64,000 nt of DNA, taken from the NCBI GenBank assembly GCA_034620365.1, contig JAQGEQ010000071.1, forward strand, positions 4,898,001-4,962,000, read 5' to 3'. The notes beneath the pieces were generated by a model. The model worked only from the letters and a program-made list of their open reading frames with translations, did no database searches and was not told the DNA's origin. The position numbers were made by a program, and so were the translations under genes. Shown piece after piece: positions 24,854 through 34,690 of the stretch (positions are counted from its first letter, which is position 1; the number at the start of each line of letters is the position of its first letter). Origin of the DNA: Pegea sp. RAD2-039 (lineage: Eukaryota; Chordata; Thaliacea; Salpida; Salpidae).

Positions 24854-27800
24854 ATGTCATTTTCAAAAGCTGCTTTGAAGAGGTTTAATGATAATGAAGG
24901 TAAGAATAATTTTCTATTATTATTTTTAAATTTCATCAATTTTTAATAATAATGAGGTTTGCTTCGGCTGAAAACAGTTATGATCTAAGTCAGTATAAAA
25001 ATTATGGAGATCCAGTTGTTGCCCATGAAGTAGAATTTGATTTTCCATACAGACTATACAGAGAAACAGACAGACTGATGTAGCTGGCGTCGCAGGAGAT
25101 GCCATAATGACATTGAGTACATTGATGAACTGCATATGAGACTCCAACTCTGACTTTAAATTTGGAGTTTTTTGTCTCCTAGAAGTGTTGTCATTAACCA
25201 GACTCATAAGGCCCTTGTACCCGGGTTTTTTATGAACTTTTGCTTGTCCTTAATATGTATCTGCCTTGACTTAAACCTGGGACTTTCTGCATGGTAGGCA
25301 GATAACCACAATACTGCATAGATGAAAAAAAATATCAATTTTCATCTAAATTTATCAATATTGAAGTTTTCAATTGATTAGAAATGATTATTTGATTGTC
25401 TAAGAAAGAAATTTAGTAAATACAATAGAAATGAAATTTTGTGTTGTGTTTGTTATTATTTTAAATATAATTATTATTATAGTTATTTAATGTTAGTCTC
25501 ATTAAATCAAAAATTAATTTTAACTTAAAAACTATTTAGTAATATTTTTGTTATATTTGTGATATTAAATACTTAATATCAATTCTCTAATCAATTTTGA
25601 AAATTTAAACTTAGTTAATTATTTTTCAGCAAATTGTAATTATCTAAAAGTTTCTATTAGCAGTTATTCAAATGTTTTCTGTTTTTGATTTTGATAATTT
25701 TTTTGATTCAAGGCTGTGCTCCGCCTCCAGGACATTATAATGTGAAAGACGAGGGTTTGAAGAACAGTGGTTTGAAGTTTGATAAATTGTCTGAACGATT
25801 TAAAGAAAATGAAACACATTTAGATGTTGGTTTTGAAACACCAATCAAATCAAGAAGTACTTCTAAAGAAAACTTAACAGTAAGTCAAGTTATTTTATAT
25901 AAATAGTTTGTGTTGAAAATCATATTTCTTTGTAAGTTTATAAAAGGAGAAAGTTTGAAAAATAATTAACAAAATTCTTTAATTCCTAGCCTAGAGTGAA
26001 AAAAATTTCCACTTCAAAAGACTCTAATAGCCTTAAAGAAGTTAAGGAGCTTGAAAAACAGGTTTTTAAATCACTTTTTCACTTGTTTGATATTTATAAA
26101 AAATTTCATTTTTAACAGAAAAAGCAATTGATACATGCTTTGAATAATAAAGAAATGGAATTATCCAATTGTCAAATTGAAGTTCAGAAGCTTGAAGGTT
26201 TGGTGACTTCTTTGAATAAAAAGAAATCTATCTTTGAAGGTGAAATGGTTGGGAAAGAAAAGATAATTAAACAATTGAATAGAAAGTTAGACTTTTTTCA
26301 ATCTCAAGTAAGTGGTTTGTAATTGATTTAATTTTTTAGCTAAACAGTTTATATTGCAGAAATCAAATGAAAAGTTAGAAGCAGAAATGAAAAAGTTGAA
26401 ATCAAATCTGCTTTTATGTAAACAAGTAATAAAATTTTAATAATTTTGAAATTATCTTTAAAGTTCATTTGTTGTCAGCAAATTGAAGAAAGTAAGATGA
26501 AAAGAGTTTCATTGCAATGTGATTTGAAAACTGCTACTGAAAAAACGAAAAACCTTCAAGATGCTAACAGCAAATTAGGTTAGTTTGATTGAACTTTCAC
26601 AAACTCGAAACCTTAAAAGATATTTCCTTCTAGAACAACTAAATAAAGATATAAGAGAACATGAAGATAAAGTCTCAGAACAACACAACAAACTGCAATG
26701 TAAGAATCACTTTTCATAATTTTTCTTCTTTTCTATTTCAACTTTTTTTTGATTTTTAGTCATTATAAATGATTTGAGAAAGAAAATCAAAGTATGTACC
26801 TTTCAATTGGAAGAAAAGACCAATGAGATTGATAACATCAAGTCTGAATGTAAAAAAACTGTTAAAGATGTTGTTGATCAGATCATAGAAGAACAAGAAA
26901 CACTTGTAGAGGTCTGTTGATATTAAGAGTTTAATTTTATCTTGGTATTTGAGCTTGTATTTTCATGATAATCTTCATTCTATGTTAAAAAGAAATCATC
27001 AAATTTTCAAATACTTTGAGGTTTTTATCAAATTCAGTTTTTAATCTAACTTTCAATCAATAGAAAAAGTAGATTTGATTAGAAACTGATTTTATTGATG
27101 ATCAAGCATAAAACGAAATTGTTACTTAAAACTAAATTCATTTCTTCTGAGACACAAAAAACAATTCTTTATTTGAGAGTGATTCTACATAATTACAAAC
27201 TAATTTTCATTCCTTTAAAACATTTCAGGCAAACGAAGCAAAGATGGCAGACATGCACCAACGGATAACATCTCTTGCTCTCAAAGCTAAACAACTCCAA
27301 GTTTCTTATGAAACATTAACTTCTAAAAAGTGAGAAATTAAAGAGATTAATTTGAAGTTGACTTATTGAGTGGAAATTTTGTAGATTGGAATTGCTAGAT
27401 GAAAAGAAAGAGATAGAAGATCAAAATAAGAGATTTTCGCACAAAATTGACAAAGTTGAAGATGAAAAACGGTTAGTTGGTTTTCGAGTTTGAAGTTTGA
27501 ATATTGAATTCTGTTTGTAGAGAAATGGTGGAAAAAAATGAGAGTCTTAGCAAGAAGCTTGAAGAGAAGATGATGAAATTAAAAGATGAAGTTGAAACAA
27601 ATCATTCTTTACAGCAGTAAGTTTCAAATTTCCTTTTTTTTACCGACTTTTATGTTTGATTTCAAAATTTCTCGCAAATGTTCAGTATTTACTCGATAAG
27701 CAGAATCTTCAAATGAATCCATATCCACAAGTCTTTAAAATCATCAAATCTAAGAATTACTTTCAAAGTTTTATACAAAATTTACCTCTGTAGTCTTCCA

Positions 27801-30800
27801 TCATCACTTATTCTGATGCTACTCCTCATCAGATGAATAGCAGCTGATAACTTCTCTTTTTTTACTTCAATTTTCAATTTTCTTTCATCAACAAACGTTT
27901 GAAAAGCGAATAAAGATGTCTACCTCAAAATCATTGAAATTATTCTAACTTCTAAAAAAATCATTCATCTCACTTCTATATCATCGATGATTCCGTTGAT
28001 AACTTCTTTGATCTGCATCACTGAGATCTTTTTGGTGATCCGGCAGCTCTCAGTGGATGCAGGAGTTAGAGATTTGATGAGGATTTCTTGTGCTGGGATG
28101 TTATGAGCATCAATTCTTGAGACACTTCAAAAACAAATCAGAATTGAATTTTTGAGACATTGGTTCTACCTGATCTCTACATCAGCTCTTCCTTTCATGA
28201 CTTTTCCAACTTTTGATAAATTGTCAACGAAGTGTTTGAGAGAGTAGATTTTGTCGGGTAAAGAGCTCACCATCAATCTTGCTTTGATTTCCAAATTATC
28301 TTCTGAAAATCAGTTTAAAAAAAAAATTGATGAAAATCAGAAAAGAAATTCTTCATTTTCAAGAATTCGGTTCAGTCTTCTGCTGGCCACTAGGTGGCAG
28401 TAACCTTTTAAAACAATCTTTTCAAGTTGACTTATTGAATCAGTGATCCCTCCTAATCCTCCAGAGATCGTGTCTTCCATGCTCCCCATCTTATAAGTAT
28501 ATCCACTATCTTCAAAGATGATGTCTTTGATCTTGTTCCTGCAAACGATCTCCCATTTTCCGTCTATACTCCTCATCTTTAATCCCTTATTGATATCTGT
28601 TTAAAACAAATTCAAATCTGCATCCATCTTCTCAAGACTCACTTTTGCTCTTCAGAAACAAACTGATGTAAAGATGAAAAGGAAGACTCACACTTCTTCC
28701 TGATCCTTCTCTTTTATTTTTCATTTTTAGAATTTCTGAAAAAATCGATTTTTAATTTTCAGTTTTCATTTTTCATCAACTTCATCTTACCTGAGACTTT
28801 ATCTTCCATCACTTCCTCCTTCACTACATCTTCTTCTTTCATCCCAATCTCCGGTAAATCTATCTTCATCTTAAGAGCTCGATTTCTACTATTACTCCGG
28901 AGGTTCTGAAATGATCTTTCATCAAATCAACATCCGATCATCCTTCCAGACCTTTTTCAGTCTCCGCTTCTGATTCTGGACATAAACATCTTTGCTCGGG
29001 TCTTTATCATTGATCCTTTCAGCGAGTGATCTTTGGTTAATCATGAAGCTGCTGAGGATCAGATAATGAGCAGTCTTCAGCATCAACTCATCGACATCAA
29101 TTCTACATCTTCTCGTCTCCATCATTTTTTTATCTTCTAAACTTTTTATGTTTCTGTAATTGAAATTAAAGAAGATCATCTCTTCCTGCATCCAGGACCT
29201 ACTTGATGCAGTCTTCTGCAGCTTCTTCCAAAATCCTCTCAATTGTTAAAATCGATAATTTGATGTCAGATCGATGCAAGTTGAGAATCGCTCTTTGGTT
29301 GGTGTAGTGTCCCGGATGTGCAAAGGACACACTGAATGTGGGATTACTTTTTATCTTCCTTGTCTTCAATTGTCGATACAATTGAGACATTTGTTCCGAT
29401 CCGATCATACTCGGGCTTCGATTCGTCAATATCTAAATCCCAAACTACGTCACCTAGTGACGAATATTGTTCTTCGAGATCAACCTGAATGTGAAGATGT
29501 TCTTTGATCTTCAACCGATCATCATTACAAAAAACTCTCAGATCTTTAACAAGTTGCACCTCCGCATTTTCACCCTTGTGTTCGTCACCACGATACACTT
29601 TACTAAATCTTTCAACGAATTAGTGAATTGAAGAAACATTTTCTCAACTCACTTTAAAACCTCATCAGAAAATAGCTGACATTTTACAATTACTTTCGAC
29701 TTATCCTCAATTTCCACAAAATATTCCAACCATTCTTTTATAGGAAGTGTTCTCATTCTTTTCAGCTATTTTATCAACAAAAGAATTTTCTTTTTTGTAG
29801 ATTAAGCAACAAACTTTCAAAAAATCTTTCATTAAAAGTTGCAGCTTTCTTTTCACATTTTATTTCCTTTTTTTTACTTGAATTTCATAAATGTTTCAAC
29901 AATTCTTTTTCAATTATTAATCATTTCAACTACTTCAATTTCCTCAACAACAAACACACGAGTTTATAAACAAACTACAATTTATTCATCTTTTTATTTA
30001 CTGTGAAAGAATTGAGTTAATCTCATCAGAAAACTCATCAACAAAATTACAATTCATTGGATTGCTTTCACCATCTGATATCTGCACACTGATTGATCGA
30101 TTTAAGATGTCTAATCCTTCAGTCACCAAAGACACATCATAGATGATTGCTCGATCACATCCAAACTCAACACTTGCCGCATATTTCATCTCATCTTCCA
30201 AATCTTCAATCATATCCAACAAAATATCTCGAACATGTAAACATTCAACTTTTAGTTTTGGGTTTCCAGTTGGTTTTATGGCTTCGTTGAAAGTAGCAAA
30301 CCTCAAGATACTTTCAATTTTCACCTAGAAGAAGAATTCGAATTAAAATGATTTAAAAAAATCTTTAATCTTCTACCTTATCCATTTTCATCTCAACTAT
30401 CCTTTCATTTAATCTTTTTTCGATTTGAAAAAGTCTTCTGCACCATCCTAAATCATCTGGATACTCGTTGATGGTGATCATAAATCCCACAATAATCTCT
30501 TTGAACTGATAAACATCTGTCATCGTGATGTTGCTACTGATCTAAGATCATCATCTTCATCAACTGATCCCTATTACCAAACTCACTCACTAGCATCCAG
30601 ACTTCCTCCAACAAATCCTTCTCATTTGGTTCCTTCATCTCTTTATCAACATCATTTGGATGAGCTCGAAAGATAAACTCCTTCAAAGTGTCTTCCTGAT
30701 ACCAGAAACAGGGTTTACTTGTATCCGAAGATCTTATACTAACCTGATGAGACCCTGATCTGATCTTAGAGAGGTTGATCTTCAACTTGACGTGGATTTG

Positions 30801-33780
30801 ATCATTATTTTGTAAGAGGAAGTAATCGCGGTAGACAGCGATTGAGAAAGTGGCAGGCTTCTTACCGGAAGTAATTTCCGGTTCCTTCTCGTCTGCAAAT
30901 CACAAATGGATCACTTCCTCCACTTCTTCTCATCTCACCTAATATCTCCTTCAACTTCATCTGGTTGCTGCTGGTTGTTTGGTCTCTACTGGTTGATAAA
31001 CCATCACGAAATTTATCAATAGCTCTTTCTAGCATAGGTGTTTGTAGATTGATGAGACCTCTACAAGTTTGTAGATCGTTCAGTGATGCTAGCATCTCAC
31101 GAATGTCACTTAGAGCTTTGTTTAAACATTGTTGTAAGCTGACGAAAAAAACACAAATCAAAAAGGCGGTAACGCTTCACTAACTTCAATTTCTACTTCA
31201 ACACTTTCAACTTTATTCCTTTGTTTTTCAAATTTTTCATTCCTTCTTTGTTGTATTTGTTGTCCCATAAAAACGGAAAAGTGAAGTTATATGAGCAGCT
31301 AACTTTCACTTCTTTTCGTTTCAAATAGGCGAGGAGTTTCTGCAAATTAGGTGCTTTCTGTATACTCCTCAAATTATTAAATCATCTTACCTGTATCTCT
31401 TCTGCTCCCACATTATTCGGACTTTTATTTGCAAATATTTCTACTCTTATGGAGCTATGAGGAGCTATTTCTTCATCTTTAATCTTTAATCTTCTATCTT
31501 TTTCACCTGCGTTCCATTTTTAATAGAAATTTACAAATATTTCATCAAAATACCTTTTATATCTTCAACCAATTTGCTAATTGGGTTATTAGCTTTTTTG
31601 TTTTGTAGTTTTTCGTTGTAGATTAGATTTTCTATTCCATTTTCATCTACCTTGTAAATACTAACCAACAAAATGTTGTTTATTCTTTTTGTTTGGTTAG
31701 TATCTTCTATCATAAAGTTATCAACATATTCTTTTAAACTCAACATTTTCAATTCACTCAAATTTTTCTGTAAAAAAACAAAAGACAAATTATTTGACTT
31801 TCTGCTGAAGTTTGCTGGAATCAGCTAGCATCTAACTTATTCTACTCGCTTCAGTACAACATTTGAAATTCCTTTTCTATTAGCAAATTTACTTTAGCTA
31901 CCTACTTCAAAATGTAAACAAAATATTTCAAAATCAACACAATACTTCAACAAGTTAGTAAATTTACTGAAAAATCAATTTTCCAACATATTTTTGTCAT
32001 TGAAAATCTTTTTGACCAAATTCACTTTTTCAAAATCCCATTTTTTTCTCTTTTTTAACAAAGTTTCAAGTATATTGTGTCTACTTCAGTTGTTCAACTT
32101 TACAAATCAACTCACCATAAAACTTTTTCACAGAACTATCAATGGTTATGAAAATCAAATTCAGACTTTTGTGTTGAAGAATTCACAGCAAGATGAAGAA
32201 CTAGGTAACCAACGACTAGTTGTATCTTGTCTGTTAAAACACCATCAATACAATTGTTGCTTCTTTTGACGTTAAAATTTGTTTATTTTAGGCTTCATCT
32301 CAATTTAAACGTTTGATTTTTGTAACTTTTTTATCTAGATTTTTTAAAGAATCAAGTTTCAAGCTTACAAGTAAAGCTAGATGAAAAGATTGCTGAAAGT
32401 GCAAAGAATACTTCGGATTTAAAGTTTTTAAATGATCAGAAAGAGGAGCTTCTACTTCAATTTTCTCAATTAAAAGTCATTTTTTATATTTTCTAAAAAA
32501 ATCAAATTTTTGATAAATATTTGAAGTTAATTATTCAATTTTCAAAGATCGAGTCATAACAGATTCTGTAATTTTTTTAGGAATCTTTTGAAGATCAGCA
32601 AACCCAAGCTGCTCAAAAAGAAGAAGTCATTGAAAGACTTCAACAAGATGCAAAATTTACAGCTGCTGAAACGAATTCTGTTTTATTTGAATTAAATCAG
32701 TGAGTTTTATTAAGATCTGATCTTCATCTCAATCTGAGTCTTCTTTAGATGTCGGAAGGAAAGAGAATGTCTCTCAAATTTGAAGAACTCTCTAAAAGTT
32801 GATCTTGACACAGCAGTAGAAGGTATTGATAAGATGAAGAAGAAAGAAGAAGATTTGATTGAGAAGATTTCTTCTTTGAAAACTCAACTAAAAGAAAATT
32901 CATTTTCAAATCAACAAACTTTAGATGAATTTACAAAGTAATTTGAAATTGATTAAAAAGTTTAAAAGTTTGAAGATCAATCATGACAGGAGGATTCTAG
33001 AAACCCAGCAACGATTGAATCATCGGGAAGAATACGTGGAGCTGTTGAAAGAGCGCGAGAAGAAGCTGGAAGAAAACTTCAACCGAGCTCAGGATGAATT
33101 AGAAAGTTGTGAGGGGAAACACAAAAAAGAAATTGAAAAGTTGATTTCGAATTCCATCAAAAATTTTCAGTTATTTTTCAAAATTTGATTTTCAGATACA
33201 AACAATTGTTGAAAGAGAAAGATTTAGAGATCAATGAGAAGAAGAAAGATGAAGATCAAGAAGAAATCGAGATGTAAGTTTGCGAGATTAGTGTTTTCAG
33301 GGATTAATTTGAAATTTATTTGTGAAAAAGGTGGAAGATGAAGTATGAGAACTTGTTGGAAACAATCGGACCCTTCAAAGTATCTTCCCCTTCTCATTTC
33401 GAATCTGTTTTTTGATGAAATTTGTTTTCTAGAAACAACTTGACTCGTTTGCTGCTGAGAAGAGCTTCCTGTTGAATCGGAACAACGCGGCGGAAGCTGA
33501 AGTCTCTGATCTCGGCCGGAAGTATGCGGAGCTCTTAGGACATCAAAATCAGAAGCAGAAGATTCGTCATGTTGTTAAATTAAAAGATGAAGTGATGACG
33601 TTAAGGAAGGTACAAATGATCAAAGAGTTAATGAATATTTTGTGACTTTTGTTGTTTCAGGAAAACTCAAATTTGAAGAATCAAGTTGATAATTTACAGA
33701 AGCAAGCTGTAAAAATCCGAAAACCTAAATTTGATCCATCACAAGCCTTTAAATTATCAAAAGAAAAGACACAAAATTGA
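24854..33780 (+). CDS. HMMR: Hyaluronan-mediated motility receptor (spindle coiled-coil protein)
   Basis: Intracellular coiled-coil protein that binds microtubules and helps spindle assembly and orientation. 20 exons: 24854-24899, 25713-25879, 25990-26061, 26119-26307, 26360-26425, 26479-26578, 26634-26699, 26760-26911, 27229-27329, 27385-27471, 27521-27616, 32134-32204, 32339-32475, 32581-32699, 32749-32937, 32990-33139, 33196-33273, 33331-33379, 33433-33609, 33661-33780 (TGA). Total 2232 nt, 743 aa (human HMMR about 724). The N-terminus is diagnostic: MSFSKAALKRFND then GCAPPPGHYNVKDE, matching the start of vertebrate HMMR. The C-terminus is equally clear: WKMKYENLLETIGPFK, YAELLGHQNQKQK, HVVKLKDE at ~691-698 and FDPSQAF near the end. 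Everything between is heptad coiled coil. Intron 11 (27617-32133) holds two antisense genes; intron 1 holds an antisense SINE. An AATAAA at 34001-34006, 221 nt past the stop, may be the polyadenylation signal. Confidence 0.95.
24938..25322 (-). mobile_element. tRNA-derived SINE in HMMR intron 1 (antisense)
   Basis: Read on the minus strand, the 5' end looks like a decayed tRNA. GTGGTTATC resembles the A-box region. It is followed by a perfect anticodon-like hairpin (25287-25301: 4-bp stem CTGC/GCAG, 7-nt loop CTACCAT with ACC in the anticodon position, a Gly-type reading) and by GGTTTAAGTC (25268-25277) where the B box GGTTCGANTC would be. A ~280-nt unrelated body follows, with the words GGGCAACAACTGGATCTCC and TTTTCAGCCGAAGC, then an ATT-repeat tail at 24938-24950. 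The body recurs at 34470-34690. Total length is about 385 nt. No conserved hammerhead core (CUGAUGA plus GAAA) was found, so I do not equate it with the schistosome Sm-alpha ribozyme element. Confidence 0.65.
27782..29756 (-). CDS. Unknown protein A2, nested antisense in HMMR intron 11 (paralogue of A1)
   Basis: I recognise no named family. Exons, 5' to 3': 29653-29756, 29485-29602, 29203-29432, 28952-29153, 28791-28905, 28694-28735, 28405-28596, 28170-28302, 27974-28124, 27782-27919 (TAA); about 474 aa, in frame throughout. The junction near 28694 is the least sure: a 7-nt micro-exon at 28643-28649 is also possible (477 aa). Start chosen: ATG at 29756 (MRTLPIKEWLEYF), because it aligns with the start of the neighbouring gene (MLSLKEYVDNF). 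Other shared words are DDRLKIK / DRRLKIK and ILTNRSPSMIGSEQMS / IFANKSPNNVGAEEIQ, then LYRQLKTRKIK before a beta-rich segment, and IIDDIE near the C-terminus. No signal peptide or membrane span. Strand/helix pattern suggests repeated alpha-beta modules of ~90 residues (residues ~68-155 and ~320-410). Stop lies 165 nt from HMMR exon 11. Intact, so probably functional; function unknown. Confidence 0.65.
29981..29998 (-). terminator. Polyadenylation signals at the end of gene A1
   Basis: Two AATAAA hexamers on the minus strand (29993-29998, overlapping the stop codon, and 29981-29986). They place the likely 3' end of A1 within the 241-nt gap before the A2 start at 29756. Confidence 0.45.
29998..31746 (-). 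CDS. Unknown protein A1, nested antisense in HMMR intron 11 (paralogue of A2)
   Basis: I recognise no named family. Eight exons, 5' to 3': 31554-31746, 31391-31506, 31197-31357, 30939-31138, 30744-30892, 30591-30695, 30377-30541, 29998-30324 (TAA). Total 1416 nt, 471 aa, frame kept at all seven junctions; introns are 46-55 nt except 31139-31196 (58 nt). ATG at 31746 lies 21 nt after a pyrimidine-rich CAG that looks like a splice acceptor (cis or spliced-leader). The protein is Lys/Glu-rich with alternating strands and helices. Words shared with A2 are DRRLKIK, FANKSPNNVGAEEI, LLAYLKRKEVK before a beta-rich stretch, and LLDMIEDLEDE late in the chain. Relative to A2 it has about 35 extra C-terminal residues (to SDEINSILSQ). 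Intron positions mostly differ from A2, so the duplication is old. Two AATAAA signals on this strand (29993-29998 and 29981-29986) overlap or follow the stop, so the transcript probably ends before A2 starts. Confidence 0.67.
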
Positions 33781-34469
33781 TCTTTAATTGATCATTCTTC
33801 GGAAATGACAATTAACTCGATTGGTGGCGCACTTGAGCAGCTTTTACAGCTTTTCTTTTGATATTAATGAGATTTATCAAAACTACATTCAAAGCCATAT
33901 TTATTGCGATGTTTTTAGCATCCACAAAACTTAAAAGCATTAAGAGATTTCAAATAATTATCTTTTGATATTTTTAAGGATTCGAAAAACTTTTTCTACA
34001 AATAAATCGTTTTCTAACATCAAAATCTATTTTAAATTTTTTTTATATAAGACTTTTATTTTAAAACTTTTAGATTTTCAATTTCGAAAAGTTTGTTAAA
34101 TTTGAAACAAAAGCCAACAAACTTAACAAAAATTCATTTCTAAAAATCACTGAAAAAAGTTTTATGATTTGAATTCAAGTCTATATTTTCTGTTCAATTA
34201 GAAAAAAAACTAATTCTACAAATTAATCTACATCTCTAAGAACCCGTTTGCTAAAGAACTTTCTGAGAAATTTATGGCCGTATAAACATAAGATGCTCCT
34301 TAAAATTCTCTGTCAATAATTTACAAGAAGATTTAAAATCGATGATTTCAAAAAAACAAATTTTATTCTCATTTCTTAAATTGAAAATAATTGACTTGAA
34401 AGGTTGATTAGTAGTTTATATGAAGTCTTGAAAACAGTTACTGAAAAATGAGAAAAATTAAATGTCGTT

Positions 34470-34690
34470 AGTAGTATGGACTACTTCAGCCGAGAACGGC
34501 CAAGCCGTGAGCTAGGACAAAACTTCTGGAGATTCAGTTGTTGCCCAAGCAGTAGTATTCCACGGCAACAAGGTATGCAGCGGAACAGAAGGACTGATGC
34601 AGCTGCACCTAGCTGATATCGTAGAATAACACTGAGTAAAGTGACAAACTGCCTATGAGGCTTTAAAGTGATGTTAGTAAATGTAAGTAG
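34470..34690 (-). mobile_element. 5'-truncated copy of the tRNA-derived SINE family
   Basis: Shares the SINE body seen at 24938-25322, in the same minus orientation: CTGGAGATTCAGTTGTTGCCC, a GGACTGATGCAGCTG block, and AACTGCCTATGAGGCT align in order with the first copy at roughly 70% identity by eye. The tRNA-like head is missing, the usual result of incomplete reverse transcription. This copy also carries a small hairpin (ACGGC-CAA-GCCGT). Confidence 0.6.

Noticed and set aside
24938-25322. Hammerhead ribozyme as in schistosome Sm-alpha repeats
   Set aside because: I searched both SINE copies by eye for the CUGAUGA and GAAA core and did not find it in the right arrangement.
28405-28596. AAA-ATPase-like word GGLGG...SISQLEKIVL in nested gene A2
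   Set aside because: No Walker A or B motif follows on either side; the resemblance is a few residues only.
29274-29507. Plus-strand frame of 77 residues
   Set aside because: Shadow of exons 2-3 of nested gene A2 on the minus strand.
31554-31746. HORMA-domain resemblance at the start of nested gene A1
   Set aside because: The similarity is limited to a loose LVSIYKVDENG pattern and is not supported by the paralogue A2.
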